From Perca fluviatilis (lineage: Eukaryota > Chordata > Actinopteri > Perciformes > Percidae): a stretch of DNA of 64,000 nucleotides. Shown in pieces: positions 47,749-59,685 of the stretch (the stretch's first letter is position 1; every line of letters begins with the position of its first letter). Where the stretch lies: NCBI RefSeq assembly GCF_010015445.1, contig NC_053123.1, positions 6,322,434 to 6,386,433 on the forward strand, in the 5' to 3' direction. The translations under genes and the position numbers were made by a program. The notes below the pieces were generated by a model. The model did not search any database, was not told where the DNA came from, and saw only the letters and a program-made list of their open reading frames with translations.

Positions 47749-48484
47749 CTGGCTTCTGCTCTCTGCTGCTGCTGTTACTACCGGGCAGTAAGAGTGCTTA
47801 GGGTCGTCTACAAATTACAACACCGAAAAGAGATGCAACAAAAATATTTATTAATTCAATGATTAAATAAGGTAATGTCTCCAAACTTACCTCAATTATA
47901 ACTTGTCTCCTGCTAGATATTCTACAGTACTTACTTTAAAAAATAAGTTAAATTCAAAAATATTTTTGTTGCATCTCTTTTCGGTGTTGTAATTTGTAGA
48001 CAGCCCTAAGCACTCGTCTTAGAGAAGCAACAACAAAAGCAGAGAGCAGAAGCCAGCAGGCAAGTGTTCATAAACTTCTGGTGTACTTACAAACTTTACA
48101 ATCCATCGTTTTATGAGTGCATAACCTATTTGTACTACTGTAGACGTTTGGTATCATTTCGGGCATTATTAGTGGGGTAATGTTAACGACATTTCGGATC
48201 CATTAGTCCCTGCGCTAAGCTATTCAGCTGATGACGCTACTCTACGCTAACTCTCCCAATGTTCGACCCAGGTGAAAAAAGCTTCTGGGGGGGTGTTTGG
48301 CTCGAGGTCATGGTGCAAAGGACCCTAGGGTGAAATTACTCCGAACCATCACTTTAAACCTGCTCCTGTAAATACTGACCACAGTTGAAAAAAGTTCACA
48401 ACAAATGCACTCTTTACTCTTGAGTAACTTATGATAAAAACCGCAGTGCCCAGCTGTTTTAGGAAAAAAATCAGCCTTATTTAA

Positions 48485-49693
48485 AGGTCCCATGGCATGA
48501 AAATTTCACTTTATGAGGTTTTTTAACATTAATATGAGTTCCCCCAGCCTGCCTATGGTCCCCCAGTGGCTAGAAATGGTGATAGGTGTAAACCGAGCCC
48601 TGGGTATCCTGCTCTGCCTTTGAGAAAATGAAAGCTCAGATGAGCCGTTTTGGAATCTGCTTGTTATGAGGTCATAACAAGCAAGGTTACTTCCACTTTC
48701 TCTGCTTTGCCCGCCCAGAGAATTTGGCCAACCCATGAGAGAGAGACATCATGGCTTTCAAACGAGAAAAGTGGCAGTTGGTCAAGGCCACACCCCCACC
48801 CTCCACCTTGCTTCTCCCTCTCTCCTCCTCAATAGCTACAGACACAGAAATGGCACATCCTAAGGAAAGCTCATTGTGGGACTGGCTCTAGTGGCTGCAG
48901 TTCTGCACCAAAGCTGAATTTCGTGAAAGAGACTTCAGATACAGTATTAGGGGACCACTAAGGCCTATATAAAAGAGACTTCAGATACAGTATTAGGGGA
49001 CCACTAAGGTCTATATAAAAGAGACTTCAGATACAGTATTAGGGGACCACTAAGTTATATAAAAGAGACTTCAGATACAGTATTAGGGACCACTAAGGTC
49101 TATATAAAGAGACTTTAGATACAGTATTAGGGGACCACTAAGGTCTATATAAAGAGACTTCAGATACAGTATTAGGACCACTAAGTTATATAAAAGAGTT
49201 TCAGATACAGTATTAGGGCACTAAGGTCTTATAAAGAGCTTTAGATACAGTATTAAGGGACCACTAAGGTCTATATAAAAGAGACTTCAGATACAGTATT
49301 AGGGGACCACTAAGGTCTATATAAAAGAGACTTCAGATACAGTATTAGGGGACCACTAAGGTCTATATAAAAAGACTTCAGATACAGTATTAGGGGCCAC
49401 TAAGGTCTATATAAGAGACTTCAGTACAGTATTAGGGACCACTAAGGTCTATATAAAAGAGACTTCGATACAGTATTAGGGGACCACTAAGGTCTATATA
49501 AAGAGACTTCAGATACAGTATTAGGGCACTAAGGTCTATATAAGAGACTTCAGTACGTATTAGGGGACCACTAAGGTCTTATAGAGCTTCAGATACAGTA
49601 TAGGGGACCACTAAGTTTATAACCTCAGACCCGTTTTAGGGGACCACTATGGTCTATATAAAAGCATCCAAAGAGCACCATGTCATGGGACCT
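48485..49693. mobile_element. TTAA element, family 1, copy 2
   Basis: AGGTCCCATGGCATGAAAAT at the left, CCATGTCATGGGACCT at the right, TTAA on both sides (48481-48484, 49694-49697). Longer than copy 1 (3864-4656), from which it differs by a retained block at 48790-48920 and a larger minisatellite. Confidence 0.85.
48925..49665 (+). repeat. 46-bp minisatellite, about 16 units, indel-rich
   Basis: Same 46-bp unit as 4170-4626. Units from about 49050 to 49640 show many single-base losses (agggacc, taagttatat, cagtacgtatt) that the first copy does not have. Confidence 0.85.
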
Positions 49694-49697
49694 TTAA

Positions 49698-51440
49698 GAA
49701 TGAAAGCGTAAGCATCGCATGTATAGATTGTCTTCAGTATGAATTCGGTGTCTCCATGGCATTTGAAGTCAATGACAAAAACACAGAATATCACCAGCCT
49801 TATACTTTAAAGAGGACATTGACATTCAACTATTTTCTATTGTACTGTACATTTAATCAAATGGATTTATGTTGGCGTATGTTAATATTGTTAAGGTGAA
49901 TTCTGTGGCTCCTCCTTAACTGTGATGTAATAGCCTAGAGGTATATATTACGTTATTTACAATATGTAATTTACGCACAATATGTAATTTCCTGCTGCTA
50001 AGGGTCTCTCAATCCAAACCAGGTATGTAAACACAGACTTTTGATGAGGTTGTGAAGTTGCGTGGGATCTTTGGAGTTGTTTTGGTCTTTTTTTTTTAAC
50101 CGCCATTGCCGATAAGAATGTATATTTTTCACGAGTTAATCAAAGTTGTATTCACGTTACGTTTGGAATTTTTTATTCATGTCATATTTCATCTAAACTG
50201 CATTCCAAAGCATCTGATATCCTCCTATATTAATACACATTTATAAAAAATACCTCCCTGCAGCCTGAATGCAGAGCCGACTGACACTTCCACACAGTAC
50301 CTGAGCATCTGGTAAGATTTCCATGCCAAGGTTTTTTCTCCAAGTCTCCCCCCCCCCCACTCCCATTTCTCTATCTTGCCTTGGGCAGCAAGTATGTTGG
50401 CGAAGTCTACTAGACACAGCGAGTGTATGCTGTGACATCCTGTGTGACTCCTATTGTGTGTCATTGTGACAAGAGTGCATTGCATCCTGAGCTGACGTGC
50501 AGGCATTGAAATGGTTGTGGGGAGCCACTTGGGGCACACCCTGGTTCCAAACAGATTCTTCTAAGAGAATAAGGTCTACTTTGTTCTTACCGACAACCCC
50601 GAGACAGCTAAGACAGGGCAGTGTTTTTTTACTTGATGTATGATAGATAAATGAATGAATGGACGAATAAAACAAGTCACATAGCAAATAAATATATTTG
50701 AGGAACGCCTTCACTGTCAATGTTTGAGAGCTGGCTGGACACATCATAATAATTGAACTAAGAGACTACCTTGGCTGATTCAAGTGATTGGTGATTCCCT
50801 GTTTTCTTTTCAACACACACTTCCCTGAACTACAGAAGCCCTGAAAGGCAAGGTTTGCGGGTTATAGAAACCGCTTCCGGCTTGTGAGATGGATCTCTTC
50901 CGCAGCTATCTTGGGACAGACATCTGACCCGTTCTGACCATAAAGACTGACTTTTGTGCAACATTTGTGTTGCTTTTAGATGTTCATGTGAATGAAATTC
51001 CAAATGAAGCAACATGGGACAACATTTCACAGATGAAAAAGGTGTTTTACAATGTTTTACTGTTAGGAATTTAATATCATAAGGGGAAACGGTAATCTTT
51101 ATTGTGAGATAACACAAAGTTAAGTTACTGTCCTGATAGTGAACTAAGCGAATCCTAGCTTGTGTCAGGTGATGTATTTTTTATTTTAGTATTTAGTACT
51201 ATATCAGTGAGATGCTGCAAATGATGTTAGTCATGTGCGAGTACTATCTACACAAGATAAGATATTTTTGTCTGAAACCCCACATTTTTAGGTTTACCTA
51301 GTATCCTGTATTATAAATACATGTCTGGCATTTGTAGCAAAGAAAAACGCTTGAAAATCGGTTAGAAATGAGGATTTCAGCTGTGGATAAACCTCCTGCC
51401 TCGATAGACACACATGCATTTGGAGGTGTGGCATGTCCGT
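49698..51440. other. No gene recognised
   Basis: Unique sequence; one possible 48-nt exon at 50264-50311 is discussed under findings. Confidence 0.35.
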
Positions 51441-51741
51441 CCCAAAATCAGAATCAGAATCACTTTTATTGGCCAAGTATACTTACATACACAAGGAATT
51501 TTACTTTCGTAGGTGTTAACTCTCTATACATTCAACAAATAGACATGTGGTAGTAAACATTCAGTAGACAGATAGAATATAGACACGTACTGTACAATAG
51601 AGACAACAATATACATATAGGCACACATCAACATAATATACAAAAATACAAATAAACAAATAAGACATAATATCAAGACAAGTACACATGGAGTGGGATG
51701 TAAAGTGCAAAAAGTAATAGTGCGACAAATGGCAGCCACGC
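51441..51741 (-). mobile_element. LINE 3' end (minus strand)
   Basis: On the minus strand it ends CTTGGCCAATAAAAGTGATT followed by CTGATTCTGATTTTG, a (GATTCT)n short tandem tail typical of some fish non-LTR retrotransposons. The upstream part has no intact frame. A hAT inserted beside it at 51750. Confidence 0.6.
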
Positions 51742-51749
51742 AGACATAT

Positions 51750-53520
51750 CAGGGCTGTACTTCTTGAGTTTGGACTCAACACGTTTTTTCTTTTGTCTTG
51801 GACGTGTCCTGGACTCGTTGGTATTTGGTCTCCGAATCGGCCATTGGACTCTGTTGGTCTGGACCGAGTCCAGCACTATAGGCTTTTTTTCTAAAATAAC
51901 TTCTTCCTTCAAAACAAAACCATTGATGAAAACAGATATTGGTTTAATTCAAAATCCATCTAGAACAGACATTTACATTGATCGTGTGGGATATGGAATA
52001 TGCGTCATATACCTCAATCATTAGGAATCAATCATTTTCATTTTGGGCACAGACACAATATCAGCGAGCACTTTGTACTATGGATTCTTTAAGACAAGTA
52101 ATAGGTTCAAGAATGTTTTTTAGTGACACCTGTGTTGCTTATTTGTTACATTTTCTATCGGCAGTCCATGTTCTTGTTACACCAGAATAAAAAGACAACA
52201 TCTAAATTGTGAAGTTGCACTTCACAACTTTATGTGACTTGAGTGAAATTGCTCTACTTAAACAGTGACTAAGAATGCTATTTTTATATAGTTTTTATTA
52301 TTGCCTCTGCCCGGGTCCAATTTTTCCCGCAAAGTCACAGAATGATTTACGGCAGGTAGACGGCGCTACAGAGCACACATTCTGATGGGTCACAGATTTC
52401 GGTGTATCAGCGGAAAAGCCTGTGTTATTGTATCCAGCCAAGTAAAGGGTTGCAGTAGATTTCTTTATATAGGCCTAATTGTATTTTTATTTTATTTTAG
52501 AAGTTATCTGCTGTAGTTATGGCTGATACTGGGGCAGGGCCATCACAGAAAAGAAGGAAATTAAACGAAGAACAACTAAAAGATGAAAGGGAAAGTGTAA
52601 GACAACGGCAAAATCGAGTCAATCTCGGACGGACTTTCAACAGATGGAGACAATTACGGCATTGTAAATGATTCAGAAACATCCCCAAATTGGTCCTCAG
52701 GTATGTGATATGTCTATTTCATTCATAAAATAAATTAAAAATGTATGTCTTTCATTTAGCGGGGACATTTTATTTTTTTTAGTCCGTGTTTGTGTTGGCC
52801 TAGTCCCCCTGTACTTGTGTAAAGCGTCTGTGGGTTTCATGAAATGATATATACATATAAGTTATTATTACTTTAGTTGCTACAACAAACTCTTAATGCT
52901 ATGGCTCGTGACATAGTGACAGTGATACCCGGTTTAGCTCCCGATACATCCAAAGTAGGCTACGTTACTGTATGCACGGTGAAATGCAACGATGAGTCTG
53001 TAACTTCTACTTTTATTGTAAATGAATGATGTCAGCAAAATATTCATCGCGACTATATTACCTCCCGGTAACGCTAACTCAGTAATATACGGTGGGCAAT
53101 ACAGCACTGTAAAGAAAAGACCTTTACGACAGCAGGTGTGGTAAAAACACTACCGCTTTTGTCCAAAGCGGCTGCTAGAATCAACACAAACTGAAAGTTA
53201 CATATAGCCACTTTAAAGTAAATAATATGGCCTAATTTGATCCTACAGTGTTGTTACTCTGCACTTGCTTTTTGATCATTAAAAGTAATAATGCAAAATG
53301 ATCATCCTAAAATAGAAGCTCTCTCTCACATCACATAAATTATGAACAGGTAAGTGAGTGGTCTTGAAGAGGATTCTTTTTTTTGTCTGTATCAGTCTTG
53401 ACTGTCTCTCATTTGGACTCGGTCTTGACTTGGACTTGAACCTCTTTGGACTCGGTCTCAACTAGTCCTGGTCTTGGACTCGTCTTGGACTTGACAAAGG
53501 TGGACTTGAGCACAGCCCTG
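51750..53520 (+). mobile_element. 1.77-kb hAT element with exon remnant
   Basis: Ends CAGGGCTGTACTTCTTGAGT and CTTGAGCACAGCCCTG; repeated GGACTCG/TTGGACTTG motifs near both ends. Flanks agacatat (51742-51749) and cgacttat (53521-53528) match at 6 of 8. It holds one recognisable exon (52501-52700). Confidence 0.8.
52501..52700 (+). pseudogene. Transposon exon encoding a basic N-terminal segment
   Basis: Preceded by a strong acceptor (TTTTTATTTTATTTTAG) and followed by a consensus donor (CTCAG/GTATGT). ATG at 52519 opens MADTGAGPSQKRRKLNEEQL, KDERESVRQRQNRVNLGRTF, NRWRQLRHCK then TGA at 52669. The basic PSxKRRKLxEEQ stretch and the VNxGxxFxRWRxLR block resemble the N-terminus of a family of predicted teleost proteins I remember as repetitive. 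After RWRQLR the usual continuation is lost, apparently by frameshift. Function unknown; DNA-binding is only a guess from its charge. Confidence 0.5.
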
Positions 53521-54739
53521 CGACTTATCACTCCAATGAACAGAAGCGACCAATGCAGTATCTATGTAGCCTATATACAGTTTATCTGTTTGTAGGCAAT
53601 GTTGGCCAAAACCCAAGATTACTATTAATCATATTATTATTTATTTTTTAACGTTGCACATTTGCAAATCAAATTTGGATCCCTGGGATATGGTACATGC
53701 CCATTCACTCTCTTCTTTGACCTGAATGTCCACCCTTTAATTTTGAAGTTAAACCTGGGCATCTTTTATCCTGCATCTTCCCATACATGGATGATGTCAT
53801 AGTAAGACATCATGCTCATATTATCAAGACATATTACACAATGTAATGCTGCTTGCTGATCTGTTGCCCTGCGTTTGACTTATAGCATTTTTTAAGTGCT
53901 AAATAGTTATACCGTGGCCATCTAAATGATATGCAACCGTGCACGGACTGCACAGAGTCATTAATGACCTATGCCTTGTTCTGTCAGTCTCATTTGCTGC
54001 TGTTACTTTTATAGTCAGTGTGAGCAGGCTGCCAGAGGGCCAGTTATTGATGAGCCACAGTCCAGCCAAACATCCAGCAGCAGCCTTAAGGACAGGACAG
54101 CTTGAGCTGCACTCAGTGGAACTGCAGAAAGACAAATTGTGAATTCAACTAGGCTACACATATTTGTCCTATTGAAAAGGTTTATTGTGCAGAGAGAAGA
54201 AACACTTATGACAATATGAAGGAATATTATCTGCCAAACAAGTCTAGATAGATGAGAATATCAACACCATTCTCATGTTGTGTCAGTGTTGGGAAAGTTA
54301 CTTGAAAAATTTACATTTAACAAGCAGCCAGCCTACAGTTTAGAGGTATTACTGTCTGACAGCTAGCTTAGCCCCGGTGACTGCACACAGCACTCCAGAA
54401 ATCCAATCCTCACACTCAGGTTGGGGGTTCACACCCCCTCCACACATTCAGCTAATTCCTGAATGGAGATTTACCAGTGGCAAGCCTGCTAAGAGCACAT
54501 AACATTCATAGAAGACAACTTTCAAGTAGCACTTCTGTGATACTTGTAGAGGTTAACTCTGTGCTAAGCTAACACGTTATATACCACCAGTCACTCCACT
54601 GAACACGGAGAGACCAAACTGATATCAACCGTCAAACTCCTGCTGTGAGAGCAAACTAAAATGTCTAAGTAATTTATAGCAAGAAATGTATGACAGAAAG
54701 TGATCACATTACAGACCAACAATGGTCGTGGCTCACACA
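53521..54739. other. No gene recognised
   Basis: Unique sequence. GTGTTGGGAAAGTTACTTGA near 54287 may be the worn start of a further hAT-like repeat. Confidence 0.35.
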
Positions 54740-55160
54740 TTAATGATGTGTTAGCGTCATTTCAACTCTTCCCATTCATTTCTACGGGAGCAGCCATGCA
54801 ATGCATTCTGGTAGCGTCGCTGGGACTTTGGTGAAGCGGGGCGTCGAGTCACCCACTCAAAAGCTGACGTGAGGCGTTCGTCCAATCAGGTGCAGCCATC
54901 GTGGTTGTAGGAGGGTGGATCCCATCCGTAAAACGTGTATATGGACACCTACTATAAGAATGGATGTGGACCAGAGAGGGGATTAGCCTAGCTTAGCGTA
55001 AAGACCAGAAGCAGGAGAAAACAGCTAGCTCTCTTCAAAGTTCAAAAATACACCCATACTTCACCTGTTTGTAAGCTTTTTTTTTTACTTTGAACAGAGC
55101 CTGGCCAGCTGTTTACCCCTGCTTTAAGTTTTTATGTTAATTAAGCTAAGCTTGTTGCAT
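54740..55160. repeat. Interspersed repeat fragments
   Basis: TTCCCATTCATTTCTACGGG, AATGCATTCTGGTAGCGTCG and the GCCTAGCTTAGCGTAAAGAC / AACAGCTAGCTCTC blocks match the style of frequent fish repeats; the second half relates to 32440-32640. No TSD. Confidence 0.4.
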
Positions 55161-55314
55161 CCCAGCTCAACAAAATTAAAAGCATATTTCCCAAAATGTT
55201 AAACAGTGCATCTAACCAAATGTTTCTACATTACCCAATAGACACCTTTGAAATAGATTGTTTCGTATAGCAGGCTACCAAGGTTTTCTTGTTGGGTTCT
55301 TGTTGTTCTTCTCG

Positions 55315-55693
55315 TAGTCTATATCCACGACGTTCCATTTCCAGGATTGCTCAGGTGTTGCCAGAAATTCAGCCGGATGTCCCTCTTTTCGGCCGGATGT
55401 CTGTTACCTCCCGCTTTCTTTGTGTTGTAAAACTCCAGTCGATTTATGAGGACTATGGTTAACACGACTAAAACAACCTTTGAACGTACACACGTTACCA
55501 AAACAAGTTCCTTCCTGAGGCTATTTTGCAGAGGCACCGTGGCTCTGTCCGGCGCTTAGCACCGCCCATGATGATTGGTTTAAAGAAATGCCAATAAACC
55601 AGAGCACATTTTTCTCCTGTCCCGTAATGCTATGTGGACTAGCCAGACCCTTCTCCGCAGGGCTGTGGAGGAAGGTCTGGCAAAGCGAGACTA
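55315..55693 (+). mobile_element. Interspersed repeat family A, copy 3 (apparently full length)
   Basis: Starts TAGTCTATATCCACGACGTT and ends GTCTGGCAAAGCGAGACTA, so short inverted ends TAGTCT. ctcg occurs on both sides (55311-55314, 55694-55697), a possible 4-bp TSD. The final 40 bases form the CCAGACCCTTCTCCGC / GAGGAAGGTCTGG palindrome. Non-coding. Confidence 0.6.
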
Positions 55694-55922
55694 CTCGTGA
55701 CAGTAAATAAGCGACTGATTTCCACATGAAGCACCCTCTCTTGACCCGTTGCTACATCTGTCTCACTGTCCCTGCAGAGGAAACACGGCCTGTGTTTGAA
55801 CTAAATACTCACCATGCTCCTCCATTGGCCATAGAGATGATCGCTTTGAATCACATATTATATCCCTCATTGTGAATTGTTGCTGCGAGGGACATTCAGC
55901 TTGCCAGGCTATTTTGAACAGA

Positions 55923-55964
55923 AAACACATCTGCAGTGCTCACTGTAGCACTGCAGATGTGTTT
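55923..55964. repeat. Perfect 18-bp hairpin
   Basis: aaacacatctgcagtgct, loop cactgt, agcactgcagatgtgttt. No mismatch; at the DNA level a cruciform-capable palindrome. Confidence 0.85.
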
Positions 55965-56054
55965 CAGCACTGTGTTGTAGCAGCCCATGCAAATTTGACC
56001 ATTCTTATGTCGAGTTGAGTAAATACACTTGTCATGTCCTTTTTCTTGAACTTG

Positions 56055-56111
<57 letters not shown>

Positions 56112-56112
56112 A
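56055..56112. repeat. Poly(A) plus (GA)n tract
   Basis: About 33 A followed by about 12 GA units, possibly the tail of a lost retroelement. Confidence 0.9.
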
Positions 56113-56454
56113 TTTTTTTCACCAATTGAGCATCAAATCATTCATCATGCATCATGAATTAAAAGGAACGAGACTCCATCAAGGAAATGAATGAAAACCA
56201 GGCTCCTGCAATTTTGAAGGAGCCCCACATGGTGCCCTTGTCTGATTGGTCTGGAGCATTAATCATGTTGTGTTGTAATTCATGTCCAAACCTACAGGGT
56301 GAGACAGAGCTGTGGTGACCTACAGGAGGTCTGTGTTTCATTTTCATTTAGCATCTTCTTCATGCCCTCTTTCAGAGTTGTATAATTAAATGTTTAAATA
56401 AAGTGAACTGAAATGGAGTCATACCAGACCTCTGTCAAAGCTGGTGATTTTTTA

Positions 56455-56640
56455 AAGATTATTTTTGGGGGCTTTTTGCCCTTAATTTCAGAGTGACAGT
56501 GGCTAGACAGGAAAGGTGGGAGAGAGATGGGGGATGACACGCAGCAAAGGGCCGCAGGTCGGATTTGAACCCGGGTCGCTGCAAAGTCCTCGGCCTACAT
56601 GGGGCGCACACTCATACTGGTTGAGCTAGAGGCCGCCCCT
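56455..56640 (-). mobile_element. tRNA-derived SINE with clear TSDs
   Basis: aagctggtgattttttaa (56438-56455) and aagctggtgatttttaa (56641-56657) are direct flanking repeats. On the minus strand the head carries a worn A box and CCCGGGTTCAAATCCGACC (B box), with a tail ending in CAAAAAGCCCCCAAAAATAA. It is related to the SINE at 36918-37114. Confidence 0.85.
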
Positions 56641-57107
56641 AAGCTGGTGATTTTTAAATATTTTTTTATTTACAGTATGTCAGCTATGTTTATCCATAGC
56701 CTATTATAGTAGTTTATTTGGAATCAATTCCATATAAACAGCTCTGCGGCTGTGAATACTCATAATTCCCTGCTCAAAGTAGTCCCCAACCAATGCACCA
56801 TTTACTCCTGTTTGAATAACGTTTGATAAAAACTACAGTGCCTAGCTGCTTTAGGAAATTATTGAGTTTATAAAATTTTAAAACTGTTTTTGTGACTCAT
56901 TTTTAAAGATGCATGTCTATGTAGGAACCAGTGGGCTGGGAGTGTCACAGTAGGGTAAGGGTAAGGAAGTCGAACAGTATTGAGACAAAAATGAGGCAGG
57001 TTGGATTTGGTATTCAGATGAGATTTGTCAACAATAAGAAAACATAATGGAATAATACCAGCTTAATTCTTTAAAGCCATGAAACGCACAGCGTTAAGAA
57101 AAGTTAA

Positions 57108-57581
57108 AGGTGCCCTGCCACACAAAACCGTTTTTCCTTGTATTATTTGAAATATGTTAGGTCCATATGTGTTTGTGTTATGTGGTGAATGTGAAAATGA
57201 ACTGCTACCTCCTCTGTCAGCTCTAGCCACTGAAAAGAAATAAGCAGAGAAATCAGACCAATTAAAAGCTGGTCAGTCTGACATCATGTTGCCTGAGCTC
57301 ATTATTCATGAGCTTGTCCAGTTGCGCTGGATAAAGGATGCTGAGAGCCAGGTTCTCATTGGCTAGCTGTTAGCCAACCAGATTCAAACAACTTAGCTGG
57401 TTGAATATTAATGAGAACTGGCCGAAATCGAGCTGAGTCTTCCTGCAGGCTTTCTATACCAAACTAGAATGGCTTGAAACAAGGTAACCAAGGCATTTCT
57501 TTTCCACAAAAAATGTTACAGAGTCCATGGTAGAACTTCAGACATCACCACAAAGTAATGAAATACGTGGGCAGGGCACCT
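57108..57581. mobile_element. 474-bp TTAA element, family 3
   Basis: Ends AGGTGCCCTGCCACAC and GTGGGCAGGGCACCT with TTAA on both sides (57104-57107 and 57582-57585). Interior non-coding. Confidence 0.85.
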
Positions 57582-57585
57582 TTAA

Positions 57586-58860
57586 GGAAATCAGTGTAGG
57601 TAGGAATTTATGTATGTTTGTATGAGACTAACAGCTAAATATTTAAGTTTAAAAGAAGGCCAAAATGTAGTTTCTGAGTATATTTTTGTGTGAATTTGGG
57701 CTTGAACTTAAATTGGGTGTTTCAGTCAGTTGCAAAAGGGAAATAAATTCAGAGTATGCTGCAATAAAAGTGAAATAGAAAATGACTACATTTAGAGTGT
57801 CACTTGAGGCATCAACACTGTCAGGCTGTTGCTGTTGAGCTACAGCTTAGCTGTCCCACTGGTCTTAATGAATCACTCAAATCTCTTCGGGTGCAGAGTG
57901 AATGTTTCCTAAGGTCAAAGCATTTGACAGCATACATTCTCATTGTTAAGTGTTGAGGAGTTTGAGAGACTATAGACTTAAACAGAGTCCAAATTGCTCC
58001 ACATTACATCTGTACTGGAGAATGAAGCACGATGGGAACTGAAACACAAGTTTGGGCAGATGAGCGAGGCGGCAGTGTGTGAGCAGGTGTGTGACAGCAC
58101 AGCAGCTTCTGTCCCATGAGAGATTGTTAGCGACGGCGTACAGTAAGAACTGACCTGGGGTTTAACTCTCAGTAGACCTTGTAAAGCTCATGGAGCATGG
58201 GAGCATGCAGAGTGCATAGAGTATATAATTGGAAAAAGCTCAGACATACTGAACTAGCTGTGAACTAGCAGCTCAGGCTGAGTGGTCTGGCTGGAAATTA
58301 AGAGTGTGCTCTGTGGAGATTGGCTACTGTGGATTTATGTTCCCATCCATTACCAGGTAACTCAATAACGAAGAATTTGTCTTGTAGAAGGTATACGTAT
58401 TTGGAAAACGTAGAAAGCTAATAACCGCTTTTTCAAATGAAATCTGACAAGCACTTATTTTTCTTGAAGCTGAGTCATCAAGTTGCCACATGATTCAAAC
58501 TCATGAATGATAGTTCCAGAGACAGTACTATACTATAGATCACGATTGTTCCTGAGTCTTCAACTCAGTCCCAAATGTTCACTTTACTTTAACCATGTTT
58601 TAGAGTACTCATTGTGCAAGGTGGAGCTCAGTTTTACTGTTATTTTAGTGGACAGTTCACAGCAGACAATTGTGTCCGGTACCAACATTCAGTGCCAATG
58701 CAGGAAGTAGTGTGTACATTATATAGTGAAGCCTAACATTAACCATACCTTAACCATTGTTCATTTGTCACATATTTCCCTATGCATACCATACCAAAGA
58801 AATCATTTAAAAAATGCATTGATTGTTTAAAGAATCTGTAGCCACACTAGTCGCTCTGTG
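57586..58860. other. No gene recognised
   Basis: Unique AT-rich sequence. Confidence 0.35.
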
Positions 58861-58867
58861 AATGACT

Positions 58868-58992
58868 CTCTAAAGGTTAAAGTCAGCATGCTAACTTGTT
58901 CACAACAACTGTGCTAACATGCTAATGTCTAGCAGGTGTTCAAAATGTTATGTTACTATGTTAGCATGCTAGATGCTAGATTAGCATGCATC
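58868..58992. repeat. GCTAACATGCTAA-type simple repeat
   Basis: Several variants of gctaacatgcta / ttagcatgct in 120 bp, a common low-complexity pattern in fish genomes. Confidence 0.6.
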
Positions 58993-59224
58993 CAAAAGTC
59001 ATTGGCCCTCATTTATCAACCTAACGTAGAAACCAGCGCAGATATGAGCGCAGAAATCCTTTTACGACAGGCTTCACGAGTGATTCATGAAATGTTCGTA
59101 TCACACCAATCAGAGCGTAAGAATAGCCATACATTGATAAATGCAGTCATTTAAATATCACGCCCCAGTATATTATCGGTTTTGAGGCCTCGCCCCTACA
59201 ATTTACGACATAGCGAGACATAAT

Positions 59225-59407
59225 AAGAAGCGGCACTTTTCAGAGGTGGAGATTGAAACCCTGATATCTCAGGTTCATTTGCACTAACGTGTGTACTATT
59301 TGGCAGCCTGAAAACTGTTATTAAAGGCTGTACAAAGAATGCGGAATGAAAAGAGATCACTGATGCGGTCAACATTGTTGCCGTAGTAAATCGAGACTTA
59401 GCTGAAG
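59225..59407 (+). pseudogene. Harbinger Myb/SANT-like protein remnant
   Basis: KKRHFSEVEIETLISQV, then after a frame change VLFGSLKTVIKGCTKNAE, stop, KEITDAVNIVAVVNRDLAEV. This is the helix-turn-helix (trihelix) domain of the Harbinger accessory protein, which binds DNA and carries the transposase into the nucleus. Two stops and a frame change are seen; the rest of the protein is deleted. Confidence 0.75.
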
Positions 59408-59685
59408 TTTATTTAATTTATACATCCTTGAAATATGTATGCTAATAGTAATATACAGGCTTATATTGCAATCTCTTAGGCCTAGATGTAGGTGTACTTA
59501 TATTTAAATAAACACACGGTAGCAGAGTTTATGCAGTGTCTTTTATTTTACTCGTGTTTTTTCATGAGTCAGCCAGGCAACAGCTGAGGGAAAGTGCGTG
59601 TCCTCCACCCCCCCGTGCTGGACCACCACCTCGACCCTGTCTCCTGACAGCAGAGGGTCTGGAAGAACAAGCCGAAATATGTCAT

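Larger units (their letters stand above)
46664..48353. mobile_element. TTAA-flanked foldback element, family 4
   Basis: Ends AGTGATGGTTCGGAGTAATT and AATTACTCCGAACCATCACT are perfect inverted repeats between TTAA sites (46660-46663 and 48354-48357). The symmetry extends through most of the element: left arm 46664-46975 plus 47757-47865, right arm 47955-48353, loop near 47866-47954. A hAT interrupts the left arm. No protein. TTAA use fits Kolobok or piggyBac derivatives. Confidence 0.85.
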
